A stretch of 64,000 nucleotides of DNA from Meiothermus sp. (GTDB lineage: Bacteria > Deinococcota > Deinococci > Deinococcales > Thermaceae), in NCBI RefSeq assembly GCF_025056915.1, contig NZ_JANWVH010000001.1, positions 62,001-126,000 of the forward strand, given 5' to 3'. Below, in pieces: positions 27,067-36,424 of the stretch. Every line of letters starts with the position of its first letter. Position 1 is the first letter of the stretch. A model generated the notes under the pieces. That model made no database searches. It saw only the letters and a list, made by a program, of their open reading frames with translations, and was not told the DNA's origin. The position numbers and the translations under genes are program-made.

Positions 27067-27840
27067 CTACCAGTTGCAAACCGGCCTGGGCGGCAGGCTC
27101 CGGCTGTAGCTGACCGTCACCCGGCAGGCCAGGTCGGTGTAGATGGCCCGGATGGCCTCGCCTTCCAGGTCCAGAAGCCAGCGCCGGATGGCCTGAGGGG
27201 TGTTGGCCAGCAGCCACTTTCTGGCCTCGTCGGCCTGACCGGTTATGAGCCCGCGCCCGTAGTAGCCCAGCGCCGCGCTGCGGGCGTTGACCTCGTCCTT
27301 TTGCAGGAGGGCATCCCGGAGGGCGGCTCGGTAATACGACAGGGTGCGGAAGCCCAGGGTGGGGAAGCGGGCGGTGGCATCCACATAGCGCACCCCGTCC
27401 CAGGTCAGAATATAGGTCAGGCGCGGATACACTTCCCGGGGCAACCCGCCAAAGTCGGCAAATACATCGGTGCCCACAATAATTTCGGGCCGCCGGTCGC
27501 CATCGGCGTCGCGCACCTCCAGCACCCCGGCGGTGCGGCCCCGGTAGATGAGCAGGTTGCGAAAGCCCTGCTCCTGAGTGAAGAAATATGCGGTGGTGTT
27601 TGGCCCCGAGACCTCGTTGATCCAGAGTTCGGCTGGCGGTTTTCCGGTCAGCTCGAGCTGTCTGACCTCGAAACGCCCCCCCCGGATTTCAACCTGCGTT
27701 CGATCCGAGCGAATAATTCGCAGCAGCCCCGGCTCCTGCCGGAGGGTGTACACGCCCCAGGGGATGGGTGTATGAGAAGCAGTTTGGGCCAGAGCCAGAC
27801 CGGACAAAACCAGTACAGAAGCTAAAATCGGCCTTCTCAT
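27067..27840 (-). CDS. Exported protein of unknown function
   Basis: A 257-residue protein with a signal peptide (MRRPILASVLVLSGLALAQT). A segment DADGDRRPEIIVGTDVF resembles an FG-GAP/VCBS-like calcium-binding strand-loop, followed by YPRLTYILTWDGVRYVDAT. The C-terminal helical region and the final Cys (PVCNW) are unassigned. Homologues seem restricted to Thermaceae as far as I can judge from memory; no function can be given. It converges with the AddA-like gene across 237 bases that hold nothing recognisable. Confidence 0.78.
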   Translation of the reverse strand: MRRPILASVLVLSGLALAQTASHTPIPWGVYTLRQEPGLLRIIRSDRTQVEIRGGRFEVRQLELTGKPPAELWINEVSGPNTTAYFFTQEQGFRNLLIYRGRTAGVLEVRDADGDRRPEIIVGTDVFADFGGLPREVYPRLTYILTWDGVRYVDATARFPTLGFRTLSYYRAALRDALLQKDEVNARSAALGYYGRGLITGQADEARKWLLANTPQAIRRWLLDLEGEAIRAIYTDLACRVTVSYSRSLPPRPVCNW

Positions 27841-27897
27841 GAAGCAACCCTACCAGAGCCTTGCATGAGAGTGCCTGGGGGTTTGCTCTAGGAAAAT

Positions 27898-28335
27898 TTA
27901 CTGTTGCTGCTGAAGTTGCTGTTCGCCCGACCAGGGTTCGACCACCACCCGGGTTTCGATGTGGGCGTTCAGGGTGGCCGAGACCGAGCAGTACTTGGTG
28001 TGGGAAAGCTCCACGGCGCGCTCGAGGGCCTCACGGGTCACATTGGGCCCGGCCCCGTAGTGCGTGACCACGATGTGGGTGTAGCGCTTGGGGTGCTCCT
28101 CGGCTCGTTCGCCCACAGCCTCCACGCGGTAACTTGCCAGAGGCTGACGCTTTTTCTCCATGATGTCCACCACGTCATAGGCCGTGCAGCCTGCCAGGGC
28201 TGCCAGCAAGAGCTCCATCGGGCGCATGCCGGTGGAGGGTTGGTCGCCATCCACCATCACCCGGTCGCCTTGCTCGTTGATGCCCACAAACCGGTGTCCG
28301 CTCAAACGGTGCAGTACCACTTTCTTCGTCGCCAT
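27898..28335 (-). CDS. OsmC family peroxiredoxin-like protein
   Basis: A 145-residue OsmC/Ohr-superfamily protein. The two conserved redox Cys are Cys50 in LAALAGCTAYDV and Cys116 in SHTKYCSVSATL; the latter motif points to the YhfA/OsmC-like branch rather than Ohr. Such proteins reduce organic hydroperoxides or serve thiol stress responses in the cytoplasm. The C-terminus is a Gln-rich tail (QQLQQQQ), unusual but probably neutral. ATG 28335 follows GGGAGGTTT, which excludes the upstream extension in the ORF track. Confidence 0.92.
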   Translation of the reverse strand: MATKKVVLHRLSGHRFVGINEQGDRVMVDGDQPSTGMRPMELLLAALAGCTAYDVVDIMEKKRQPLASYRVEAVGERAEEHPKRYTHIVVTHYGAGPNVTREALERAVELSHTKYCSVSATLNAHIETRVVVEPWSGEQQLQQQQ

Positions 28336-28463
28336 AAACCTCCCGAAACACCTTTTTCCCGGCCAGGGGCTTTTGCCTCGAACCGACCCTCCCCAGGATA
28401 ATGCATGACCCAGGGCAAAATGACCCCATACGCTCACCTTTTCTGCGGTACCATCGGCCCAGA

Positions 28464-28970
28464 ATGAGCCGGAGCTTGCGCCTGTTTTCCATCGGCCCCC
28501 GCATTCAAAAACAGGGGGCGCGCCTGGTGGTGACCACCGCGCTCCGGCTGCGCATCCTGAGCCTGGGTGCCTTCTGCCGGCAGGTGGTGGTCGAGCCCCG
28601 CAAGGGCTGGCTGATGATCCACGACCGGCAGTTCTGGTTTGTGGAGCGCACCCGTCTGATTCCTTTCGAGCAGGTGGAGGTGGTGATCTACGGCTTTGAA
28701 GATTGGACCTTTGGGGGCTGGTTTTTCCGGGCCAGAAATACCCAGGAGCTATTCCGGGTGGGCCTTCGGCTGCGCTCGGGCCGCGAACTCGACCTGTTCA
28801 GGTTTTACGGCGAGGGCCCTTTTGTGAACGAGAGCTATCTGCCCGACTGGTGGTTTTGGGATGAGTTTGCCACCGATGCAACTGGCACCCAGGAACAAGA
28901 ATCGCGCCTGCTGGTCGAGCTTCTGAGCAAGATGATTGGGGTTCGGGTGGATCGTCCGCGCTGGGGATGA
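28464..28970 (+). CDS. Conserved hypothetical protein (PH-like)
   Basis: A 168-residue protein rich in Arg, Trp and Phe, with alternating strands (KGWLMIHDRQFWFVERTRLIPFEQVEVVIYGF) that suggest a pleckstrin-like or bacterial PH fold, then GGWFFRARNTQELFRVGLRLRSGRELDLFRFYG. No signal peptide and no catalytic motif. ATG 28464 is chosen because TACCAT, a possible -10 box, ends nine bases before it; the ORF track extends 21 residues further upstream without a ribosome-binding site. Divergent from osmC. Confidence 0.7.
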   Translation: MSRSLRLFSIGPRIQKQGARLVVTTALRLRILSLGAFCRQVVVEPRKGWLMIHDRQFWFVERTRLIPFEQVEVVIYGFEDWTFGGWFFRARNTQELFRVGLRLRSGRELDLFRFYGEGPFVNESYLPDWWFWDEFATDATGTQEQESRLLVELLSKMIGVRVDRPRWG

Positions 28971-29024
28971 CGGCTCAGATATTGAATGTGAGCGCACAGA
29001 CAGGCACGGTGGCGCCTCAAGGGC

Positions 29025-29030
29025 CATAAT
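29025..29030 (+). promoter_or_regulatory. -10 box of the SDR gene (leaderless)
   Basis: CATAAT, six bases before the ATG. No ribosome-binding site is present. Confidence 0.45.
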
Positions 29031-29036
29031 CGGGCC

Positions 29037-29738
29037 ATGCAAGCACTTCAGGACAAGGTTTATATCCTCACCGGTGGGGGGGGTGCCATTGCCGGTGCCA
29101 TTGCGCAGTCCTTCACCAAAGCGGGTGCCCGGCTGGCCCTGGCCGATGCCTACGAAACCACCATTGCCCAGCGAGCCCAGGAACTGGGGGGGCGGGCCTT
29201 TGTGGCCAACCTGACCCACTACCCCGATGCCGAGATGCTGGTGCGGCAGGTCAAGGCCCAGATGGGGCGGGTGGACGGTCTGATTCACACGGTGGGGGGC
29301 TTTGCTTATGCCCCCGTCAAGGACACCGACCCCAGTCTGTATGACCGGATGTTCGACCTCAACATGCGCACCCTGTTCTACATGACTCGAGCCATACTTC
29401 CGGAGCTTTTGGGTCAGAAAGACGGCTTTATCGCAGGCATTTCGGCGGCGGCTGCCTGGAATGGGGCTGGGCCTGGCGTAGCCCTCTACGCGGCCGCCAA
29501 GGCTGCGGTGGCCACCTACCTGCGCTCGCTGGATGCCGAGCTGGCCGGTACGGCAGTGCGGGTGGCGATTGTGTATCCGATGGGCGCAGTCGATACCCCC
29601 GCCAACCGCAAGGAGATGCCCGAGGCCGACCCCATGGCCTGGGTAGACCCCGTCGAGATTGGCGAAAGCCTGGTTTATGCGGCCAGCCGCAGCCCCAGGG
29701 GTCGGGTGCTGGAGCTGCAAATTTTCCCGCCCCGCTAG
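29037..29738 (+). CDS. Short-chain dehydrogenase/reductase
   Basis: A 233-residue NAD(P)-dependent oxidoreductase of the classical SDR family. The cofactor motif TGGGGAIAG is at residues 12-20, Ser136 is in GISAAAAW, and Tyr151/Lys155 are in LYAAAKAAV, so the catalytic triad is intact. The substrate is not predictable; the short C-terminus (RVLELQIFPPR) lacks extra domains. It starts at an ATG without ribosome-binding site directly after a -10 box. Confidence 0.92.
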   Translation: MQALQDKVYILTGGGGAIAGAIAQSFTKAGARLALADAYETTIAQRAQELGGRAFVANLTHYPDAEMLVRQVKAQMGRVDGLIHTVGGFAYAPVKDTDPSLYDRMFDLNMRTLFYMTRAILPELLGQKDGFIAGISAAAAWNGAGPGVALYAAAKAAVATYLRSLDAELAGTAVRVAIVYPMGAVDTPANRKEMPEADPMAWVDPVEIGESLVYAASRSPRGRVLELQIFPPR

Positions 29739-30064
29739 GGGTTCTTGCAGCATTGCCCTCTCTGCACCCCTTCCAGCCATGCGGCCACGGGGTATACCAA
29801 CTTGGGTCTTACAAGCAACTTTCAACAGAATGGGCGTGGGGGGTGGGTCTCCAATGCCTGCTTCCCGCTTCGACGCACCGCTTCAATGGTTTGTTCGGGC
29901 CAGGCCGGTACAACACCCGGCATGGCGGGCCCTCGAGCCCATGCGGCTTGCACTGTACCTGACCCTTCTGGGCCAGAGCCTGAAGCCATCGGTTCCGGTG
30001 GGCCTTGAGAAGGGGTTGCGCCGCCGTTAGCTGGGCGTAACCCAGGGTTAAAGGTCGGAATAGC
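29739..30064. other. Intergenic region with an R3-like sequence
   Basis: No gene is supported. Around 29813-29880 the sequence CAAGCAACTTTCAACAGA followed by GGGGGGTGGGTCTCC resembles stretches near 11.6, 46.15, 57.99 (inverted) and 63.76 kb. The ORFs here have no recognisable product. Confidence 0.4.
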
Positions 30065-30101
30065 TTGCCGGAGGGGTGTCCTTTGGATTAGGGTGGGGTT
30101 T
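30065..30101 (+). promoter_or_regulatory. Promoter of the DedA-family gene (leaderless)
   Basis: TTGCCG (30065-30070), 18-base spacer, TAGGGT (30089-30094), then seven bases to the ATG. Confidence 0.5.
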
Positions 30102-30701
30102 ATGGATGTTGCGGCCTACGTGCAGGCAGTGGGGTATCTGGGCATTTTCGCCACGGTATTTGTGGAGACGGGGCTCCTGGTAGGGTTTTTCCTGCCGGGG
30201 GACTCGCTTTTGATTGCGGTGGGTTTGCTGGCGGCGGCCAACAAAATGCAGTTGTCCATTGCCCTGCTGGCGCTCTTTTTGGGCTCGGTGCTGGGCAACA
30301 ACCTGGGCTACTGGCTGGGGCGCAAGGTCGGGCCGGCCTTGCTGACCCGGGCCAGGGTCAAGCCTGAAGATTTGGAACGCACCCGACGCTTTATGGCCCG
30401 GTTTGGCCCGCTCTCGATTCTGATTGGCCCTTATGTGCCGGTGTTCAGGGCGGTGGTGCCCTTTACCTGTGGAACGGTGAAGATGCCCTGGTGGCGTTTT
30501 TTTGTGCTGAGCTTGCTGGGAAGCCTGCTCTGGACGCAGGGGCTGACCCTGCTGGCCTACTATGTGGGCTCCAAAATTCCGCACCTCGAGCGCTACATAT
30601 ACCTGATTTTGCTGGCCGGGGTGGGTTTTGCGGTGGCGCTGGCGGCCTGGCGGGCCTACCGCTCGGGGAACCTGCGCTGGCCCAGCCGCAAAGCCGGGTA
30701 G
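30102..30701 (+). CDS. DedA/VTT-domain membrane protein
   Basis: A 199-residue inner-membrane protein of the DedA family (VTT/SNARE-associated domain), implicated in lipid carrier or phospholipid flipping and in membrane potential maintenance. The family motif ETGLLVGFFLPGDSLL lies near residue 20, FGPLSILIGPYVPVFRAVVPF near 95-115 and GTVKMPWWRFF after it; the conserved Arg and the acidic residue are present. There are about four transmembrane or re-entrant segments. It is encoded as a single gene whose stop is one base from the convergent epimerase gene. Confidence 0.9.
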   Translation: MDVAAYVQAVGYLGIFATVFVETGLLVGFFLPGDSLLIAVGLLAAANKMQLSIALLALFLGSVLGNNLGYWLGRKVGPALLTRARVKPEDLERTRRFMARFGPLSILIGPYVPVFRAVVPFTCGTVKMPWWRFFVLSLLGSLLWTQGLTLLAYYVGSKIPHLERYIYLILLAGVGFAVALAAWRAYRSGNLRWPSRKAG

Positions 30702-30702
30702 G

Positions 30703-31098
30703 CTACTCGTGGGCTTCCACCAGTTCGACCAGTACCCCCCCTGACCACTTGGGGTGAATGAAGGCCACCCGGTGCCCCCCAAAACCGGGGCGAGGGGCGG
30801 CATCAATGAGGGGCGTGCCCTGGGCCGCCAATTGTTGTAACTCGGCGGTGAGGTTGGGGGTGGCCAGGGCGATGTGGTGCAGGCCTGGCCCGCGTTTTTC
30901 GATGAAGCGGGCGATGGCCGAGTCGGGGCGGGTGGCCTTGAGGAGTTCGAGCCGGCTGGGCCCGCTCCTGAGCATCCAGACCTCGACCCCCTGGCTTTCT
31001 ACGGTGCCCTGGGCCTCGAGGGCATAACCCAGCACCCGATAGGGCCGGGCGGCTTGCTCCAGGTCTTCAACGGCGATGCCGATATGGTGGATGTTCAT
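30703..31098 (-). CDS. mce: Methylmalonyl-CoA epimerase
   Basis: A 131-residue vicinal-oxygen-chelate protein that interconverts (R)- and (S)-methylmalonyl-CoA in propionyl-CoA metabolism. The metal ligands can be matched by eye: His in IHHIGIAV, the acidic or amide ligand in RLELLK, His in GLHHIALAT and Glu in VLVELVE. Length and the GGHRVAFIHPKWSGGVLVEL ending are typical. Methylmalonyl-CoA mutase genes are not in the window. The start is the first ATG (MNIHHIGIA). Confidence 0.92.
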   Translation of the reverse strand: MNIHHIGIAVEDLEQAARPYRVLGYALEAQGTVESQGVEVWMLRSGPSRLELLKATRPDSAIARFIEKRGPGLHHIALATPNLTAELQQLAAQGTPLIDAAPRPGFGGHRVAFIHPKWSGGVLVELVEAHE

Positions 31099-31153
31099 AT
31101 CCCCAAACTACCCCAATCCGTATTGGCAGGACAGGGATATTCGTAAGGCTCGA

Positions 31154-32368
31154 CTACTCCACCGGGATAAAAGCCAGCCCGGCGATGCGCTCCTGGAAGC
31201 TGCCCAGCGAGGAAGTGCGAACCCCCGCGCTGGTCAGGGCGCTGGCGATGTTGACGGTCAAATCAATCACCGAGAGGGTGGGAGTGTCCTGGTCGGCGAT
31301 GTACAAGAACTGGTCAATGCCGACCGTGGCCGTGCTGTAGCGGCGGCTGCGGGAAAGCCCGCTCTCGTTTTCGCGGGGCAATTGAAAGCCCCCTTCAAAA
31401 CGGGCCAGCCCGGTACCCAGCACGAAGACCGGCGGGGCGCCCCTGGCAAACTGCCGCGCTGCGAGGTTGGCGTCGCGCACGAGCCCCACCTCGCTGGTGG
31501 CGCCCAGGTTCCAGGCAACCAGGGTGGTGTCGGTGGTGGTGGGGTCGTTGTCGTCGAAGAGGCCCAGGGCCTGGCCGTTCACAAAAATCAGGTCGGTGGG
31601 GCTTGACCCACTCAGGCTCAGGGGCCGCTCGATAAAGGGGTTGACAAAATCGTACTGCCCGAACTGGCCGGGTGTGAGGTAGAGCAGCTGGTCGTTTGGG
31701 CCCAGGGTCAGCCGAACGGGTGCGGTCAGGCGCACCAGGTTGGGGTTGCTGAAGTCCAGCGGGTCGGGCAGGGCGGTGGCGGTGAAGGGAATAAGCCAGG
31801 CCCGGTAGGCCTCGATGGGGGGTGTGGGTACGGCGGGGGCGGGGGGGCAGACCAAGAGCAGGTTGCTCTGTCCCTGGCGCAGGTAGCCCCTCGAGCAGTC
31901 CACCGGCAGGGCCTGGTCCAAGCCGTCGAGCTGGGGGGTTCCCACGTCATCCACGCTGAGGTTGCTGGCGTTGAAGCGGCGCAGGCGGCTGGGGGTCAGC
32001 ACCCAGAGCTGGTCGTTGGCCCCCTGCTGCAGGCTGCGGCGGTAGAGCAGGCCCACGATGGGCCCGTCCAGGTCCCAGCTACCTACCCGGCGGGCTAGGT
32101 CGAAGTTGCCGGGCTGGAGGGTGCTGCTCTGGAAGAAGCGAATCTGGTAGGTGTTGTTGCTGGGGTTGTTGACCCCGGCGGCCAGCAGGGCGCGGGTGGG
32201 TTCCTCGCTGCTGCCGGTGCAGCTTGCGAGCAAGGGCAAACCCAGGAGCAGCACGGTCAGGTACACCCTGTGTAGCCTGCTTGAGTAGGCCTGGGGCGCA
32301 GAAGCCTTCCTCCGGCGGAGCGCAGCGGGCGCTTTTTGAACCGAGAGCCACAGAAACGGGTTGCCCAT
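31154..32368 (-). CDS. Putative beta-propeller lipoprotein
   Basis: A 404-residue exported protein with a lipobox LLASC after a hydrophobic run ([14 protein letters not shown]), preceded by about 30 extra basic residues, so translation may really start at a later GTG. The mature part has repeated strand patterns with Gln-Leu/Tyr-Leu (DQLWVLTPS, DQLLYLTPG, QFLYIADQD), like blades of a propeller. No enzymatic residues are recognised. It begins four bases after the stop of the LptD-like gene with GGAGGA upstream, so it belongs to the same operon and may act in the same envelope process. Confidence 0.75.
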   Translation of the reverse strand: MGNPFLWLSVQKAPAALRRRKASAPQAYSSRLHRVYLTVLLLGLPLLASCTGSSEEPTRALLAAGVNNPSNNTYQIRFFQSSTLQPGNFDLARRVGSWDLDGPIVGLLYRRSLQQGANDQLWVLTPSRLRRFNASNLSVDDVGTPQLDGLDQALPVDCSRGYLRQGQSNLLLVCPPAPAVPTPPIEAYRAWLIPFTATALPDPLDFSNPNLVRLTAPVRLTLGPNDQLLYLTPGQFGQYDFVNPFIERPLSLSGSSPTDLIFVNGQALGLFDDNDPTTTDTTLVAWNLGATSEVGLVRDANLAARQFARGAPPVFVLGTGLARFEGGFQLPRENESGLSRSRRYSTATVGIDQFLYIADQDTPTLSVIDLTVNIASALTSAGVRTSSLGSFQERIAGLAFIPVE

Positions 32369-32372
32369 ATTT

Positions 32373-35321
32373 TTACCTTCCTCCAGGGCTGGGCAGCCGG
32401 ATGCCGCCCGGCAGGACGATGTTGTTCTGGTTGAAGAGGAACTCGGCGGCATCGCCCCCCAGGGCAAAGGAAAACTTGAACTCCTGTTTGAGGGTATCCA
32501 GGCTGGCCCGGAAAGCCCAGCAGCAACGATCCACGACAAGGTCGAGGCGCGGGCGCAGGATGGTGCCCTCGAGGTTGGGCAGAAAAAATTCCCTGGGGTT
32601 GACCCCGCCGCTTTCAGGGGCGTTCCACACCATGCGTAAAAACAGGCGGGTTTTCTCGAGGCCCATGAAGCTAAAGGTGGGGCCAAACTCGCGCAGGGTC
32701 ACGCGGAAGCGTCCGCTGTTGTCCGAAAGGCGCTCGAGGGCCACAAATCCCTGGAGCGAAAGGCCCGGGGGGTCTTCGGCCCGCAGGGGGGCGGGGACAA
32801 TTTCCAGCTCGCCGCTGAAGCGTACGAAGCGCAGGAAAGCCTGGGTGTCGTCCTCGAGGGTGAGGGGGTTTTCGCTTTCGGGGAAGTGAAACTCCGCCGA
32901 GACCTCGTTGATGAACACCTCGGGTTCGCGCACCGCGGCCCGCACCGCCAGGCGGGGGTTTCGCAAGAGGCCCTCGCGGTAGCTCCACAACAGGTCGGCC
33001 TGGAAGAGGTCGGCGCTGTACTGGTAGCCCAGCCGGAAGCGGCTCTCGCTGCCGGGGCTGAAGCCGACGGCGTTGGTGAACACAAAGGTATGCAGGCCCA
33101 GGGTGAGCTGGGCCAGGCCGTCCAGAAAGGCCGGGGTGGCCGTGGGCGTGGGGTTGAGGGTGGAGGGCAGCGGTGTGTACAGGTGGGTGAAGCTCTGGCG
33201 CAGGCGGAAGCTGTTGGGGGCCTCCTGCAAGACCAGGTTGAGTTCGGTGCGGATGGCCTGCCCGTTGTTCAGGTCACGGCTGTGGCTGAGCGAGGTGGTG
33301 TTGCCGGGGGGGTTGTAGCTCGCGGCAAGCTCCAGAGGGTCGTAGCGGGCAATGAGGGGAATCTGGTCGGGGGGCCGGGTCTCTTTTTCCTGCACGTCCC
33401 AGTAGCGGTAGCCGGTGCGCAGGGAAAAGTTGAAGGGGGTGGGGTTGAAGGCCGCGCTCAGGGTGAGGAGCCGGTCCAGGCCCAGCTCGAGCTGCCGCTC
33501 GTAGGACAGGTTCAGGCTGAAGGGGGCGGGGGAGAGGCCCAGGCTGGAACGCAAGAGGCCCCAGCGGCCCTGCTCGAGGTCGCGGCTCAGGCTGGTAGTG
33601 AAGTTGACCCAGGGGAAGGGGCGCGAGGCCAGGGTTAGCTCGGCGGGGGGGTCGAAGATGCGGCGCTCGAGGTCGCGGCTGGCCCGTGCGGTGAGGGAGA
33701 AAAGGGGGTCGGGGTTGAAGCTGAACGAACCCTCCAGCCGGCTGGTGCGCTGGGGGCGCTCATAGTCGAACTGGAAGGGGGTCTCGCCTTCCACCACATT
33801 GCGGCTCACGCTCAGGTTCACGCCGAAAGGCCCCAGGGTCTGGCCCACGCTGGCCCGGGTATCCCAGCGAATCAGGCGTTCGAACTCGGTGGGGTTGCCC
33901 TGGGGGTCGAAGTTCTGGGTGCTGTAGTAGCGCCCGATAAAGGTGTTCTCGACGCTAAAACTAAAGCCTGGCCAGGGTGGCGTGGCAGGACGGTAGCTGC
34001 TGCGGTGCTCCACCCAGAGCCGCCCTGCGCCAATGTAAGGCCCGAGCCGCCGGGCGCTGCGGTTGAGGGGGTTGCTGGGGGCCTCGTAGTAGCCCAACAA
34101 CACCCGCCCGTTGAGCCGCAGCTCGCCCTCGAGGCCCCTGGGAAAGCTAATCTCGGCCTCGGGCAGGCGTTTGGGGGTGGTGCGTTCGTTGGGCAGGGCC
34201 AGGGGGTTGTGATCGAGGTAGCCGTCCAGGGTGATGCGGTAGAGGGGCTCGCCCTGCCGGGTGGCCCCCTCGATCAGAAAGGTGGTGTAGTCGGGCTGGC
34301 CCCCCGCCCCCTGCAAAAAGCGCGGCTCGACCTGTGCGCTATCGTCCCGCACGACCTGCCCCTCCAGGCGAAACGCGGGCTCTTCCAGCTTGTAGCTGAA
34401 ACGGTACTTGAAAATGCCGTCCTTGCGCGGGTCGCTGTCGGGCAGCACCAGCCCGGCAGGGGGGGGCAGGTACAAAAACTGATAGCGCTCCTGCGCCGCC
34501 CCGATGCCGTAGTGGTCGAAACCAAAGCCAAAGCCCCGCCGCTCGAAGTAGCGCAGCAGGGTAAAGCCCAGGCCAAAATCGGAAACGTAGGGCAGGTCGG
34601 CGCTTACAAACACCCCGTCGCTCTCGCTCTGGCCGAACTCGAGCTTAGGCCGCCGCTCGTTCAGGAACAACAGCAGCACCGGCAGGTAGAGGATGCGCTC
34701 GCCCCGCCGCAGCACCCACACCCCCCGGGCGATGATCCGGTCGCCCGGATAGAGCAGCACTTCCTGGGCCTGGAAGGCATAATCGGCCACCTCCTGCTCA
34801 CAGCGCTGGCAGGGGGTCAGGTAGCCTTCTTGCAGCAGGATCTGCCCGGCGGCCCGCTGGCAGATAGGCCCCTCCAGATAAAACTCGCCCGACTCGATTC
34901 TGACCTGAATGGCCTCGAAGCTTTCGTCGTCGGTGAAGAGCTCGAGTTCCTGGGCCTCGATGAGCTGGCCCTGCTTGTCCCGGTAGCGCACCCCGCCCAG
35001 GAGCAAAAGGCGCTTTCGGGTGCGGTTGAACACCACCCGGGGGGCTTCGATGCTCTCGCCGTCCCGATCCATCTTGACCGGGTTGCCCACCAGAATGACC
35101 AGCTCCTCGCCGGCCTCGTTGCGGAGTTCCAGGCGCTCGGCCTCGAGGATTTTCAGGCGTTTGCCTGCGGAGGGGGCCTCGCCCTCCTGGGCCTGTGCGT
35201 AAGGGCCCAGCCAGATAATCAGCAGGGCCAGCAACAGCCAGAGGCGGGACTGGTAGGGCCAAGGACTTCGGCCCTGTGGCAGCGAAACCCTAAGTCCCTG
35301 TTTCAGAGCATCCGGGCTCAT
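32373..35321 (-). CDS. lptD: LptD/OstA-like outer-membrane barrel protein
   Basis: A 982-residue homologue of the outer-membrane translocon that inserts lipopolysaccharide. After a hydrophobic signal (LWLLLALLIIWLGPYAQA) comes an OstA/LptA-like beta-jelly-roll (about 55-150: ILEAERLELRNEAGEELVILVGNP, then VRYRDKQGQLIEAQELEL), then a long barrel region. Cys residues occur near the jelly-roll end (CQRAAG, TPCQRCEQ) and as a CC pair near the C-terminus (DRCCWAFRAS), matching the disulfide design of LptD. Thermaceae are not known for classical LPS, so the cargo may be another glycolipid. ATG 35321 overlaps the permease stop (ATGA). It is third in an operon with two LptF/G permeases. Confidence 0.87.
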   Translation of the reverse strand: MSPDALKQGLRVSLPQGRSPWPYQSRLWLLLALLIIWLGPYAQAQEGEAPSAGKRLKILEAERLELRNEAGEELVILVGNPVKMDRDGESIEAPRVVFNRTRKRLLLLGGVRYRDKQGQLIEAQELELFTDDESFEAIQVRIESGEFYLEGPICQRAAGQILLQEGYLTPCQRCEQEVADYAFQAQEVLLYPGDRIIARGVWVLRRGERILYLPVLLLFLNERRPKLEFGQSESDGVFVSADLPYVSDFGLGFTLLRYFERRGFGFGFDHYGIGAAQERYQFLYLPPPAGLVLPDSDPRKDGIFKYRFSYKLEEPAFRLEGQVVRDDSAQVEPRFLQGAGGQPDYTTFLIEGATRQGEPLYRITLDGYLDHNPLALPNERTTPKRLPEAEISFPRGLEGELRLNGRVLLGYYEAPSNPLNRSARRLGPYIGAGRLWVEHRSSYRPATPPWPGFSFSVENTFIGRYYSTQNFDPQGNPTEFERLIRWDTRASVGQTLGPFGVNLSVSRNVVEGETPFQFDYERPQRTSRLEGSFSFNPDPLFSLTARASRDLERRIFDPPAELTLASRPFPWVNFTTSLSRDLEQGRWGLLRSSLGLSPAPFSLNLSYERQLELGLDRLLTLSAAFNPTPFNFSLRTGYRYWDVQEKETRPPDQIPLIARYDPLELAASYNPPGNTTSLSHSRDLNNGQAIRTELNLVLQEAPNSFRLRQSFTHLYTPLPSTLNPTPTATPAFLDGLAQLTLGLHTFVFTNAVGFSPGSESRFRLGYQYSADLFQADLLWSYREGLLRNPRLAVRAAVREPEVFINEVSAEFHFPESENPLTLEDDTQAFLRFVRFSGELEIVPAPLRAEDPPGLSLQGFVALERLSDNSGRFRVTLREFGPTFSFMGLEKTRLFLRMVWNAPESGGVNPREFFLPNLEGTILRPRLDLVVDRCCWAFRASLDTLKQEFKFSFALGGDAAEFLFNQNNIVLPGGIRLPSPGGR

Positions 35322-36358
35322 CGTTTCCCCAGTCGCAAAAGCGCCAGACCGGCCAGCGCATAGAGCAGGTTGGGCCCCCAGGCCGCCAGGAGGGGGTGCA
35401 GCACCCCCTGTTCGCCCATGATGCGGCCCACGCTCCAGGTGGCGTAGTAGATGAAGGTGAGCACCACCACCCCCAGCATGCCCAGGCTGCGGCTGCCGCC
35501 CAGCAGGAAGAAAGCCAGTCCCACCGCAAACAGGGCGAACGAGAACACCGCGGCGGGTTCGGCCCATTTGCGCTGCAGGGCGGTGAGTTCGGCGTGGTAG
35601 GGGAGCCCCTGGGCCTGGTACTGGGCAATGCGCTGGCGCAGTTCGGCCACCGTCAGGCTGAAGAGGCCGCCGGGGGGCTCGAGGGAAAGCTCCACCAGCG
35701 GCACCGTGGCCCGTTCGAAGCGCGCGACCGTGCGGGGCCGAGCGCCCCCATAAGTCACCCGCAGCCCCTCCGAGAGAATCAGTGCCCCCTGCTCAAAACG
35801 CCCCTTTTCAGCCAGCAAAATTTCCTCGGCTGTAATCACCCGCACCTGGCCGATGCCGCTATCGCTCACCTCGCCCACGTAGACAATGCGGCCATAGGCA
35901 TCCACCAGCCGGGTGCCGGGCTGGAGCAAAGCCCTGGGTTTTTGCAGCACCGCCTGCCGCAAAACATTCTGCCCCTGCTGCAAGCTGCGCGGCACCAGGC
36001 TGTCGGCGGCCAGCAAACACACCGCAAACAGGAAACTGCCCAGCAGCAGGAGCGGAAACAGCACCCGCAGCTTGGAGACCCCCCCGGCCAGCATGGCCTT
36101 GAGCTCGGACTCCTCGCCCATGCGCGAGAGCACCAGCAAAAGCGCAAACAAGAAGGCCAGCGGCATCCCCCGGACCAGCGCCTCGGGCACCCGGTAGGCC
36201 AGGTACTGGCTGACCACCCAGGGGTCGGCCCCCCGGGCCAGAAGCGGCGCCAGCACCTCGTACAAGGCCCCCCCCAGCAAGGCCAGTACCACCACCGCCA
36301 GCGACCCCAGCACATAAGCGCCAACCTCCTGGGTCAGGTAGCGGTCAAGGGTGTTCAC
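35318..36358 (-). CDS. LptF/LptG family permease
   Basis: A 346-residue YjgP/YjgQ-family inner-membrane protein, one of the two permeases that with the LptB ATPase extract glycolipid from the inner membrane. It has six predicted helices: three N-terminal (about 15-35, 60-80, 100-125), a central periplasmic jelly-roll (LLQPGTRLVDAYGRIVYVGEV to LSLEPPGGLFSLTVAEL), and three C-terminal (PAAVFSFALFAVGLAFFLLGG, LGMLGVVVLTFIYYATWSV, LLYALAGLALL). GTG 36358 after GGAGGCAGCC is chosen because the conserved start NTLDRYLTQEV follows. It is coupled to the LptD-like gene by a 4-base overlap. Which of LptF or LptG it represents is not clear. Confidence 0.9.
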   Translation of the reverse strand: MNTLDRYLTQEVGAYVLGSLAVVVLALLGGALYEVLAPLLARGADPWVVSQYLAYRVPEALVRGMPLAFLFALLLVLSRMGEESELKAMLAGGVSKLRVLFPLLLLGSFLFAVCLLAADSLVPRSLQQGQNVLRQAVLQKPRALLQPGTRLVDAYGRIVYVGEVSDSGIGQVRVITAEEILLAEKGRFEQGALILSEGLRVTYGGARPRTVARFERATVPLVELSLEPPGGLFSLTVAELRQRIAQYQAQGLPYHAELTALQRKWAEPAAVFSFALFAVGLAFFLLGGSRSLGMLGVVVLTFIYYATWSVGRIMGEQGVLHPLLAAWGPNLLYALAGLALLRLGKR

Positions 36359-36424
36359 GGCTGCCTCCAGCTTGGGGCAGGGGCCAGGCGGGGCTTTTGG
36401 CCCCCAGCCATACCGCACGATTCC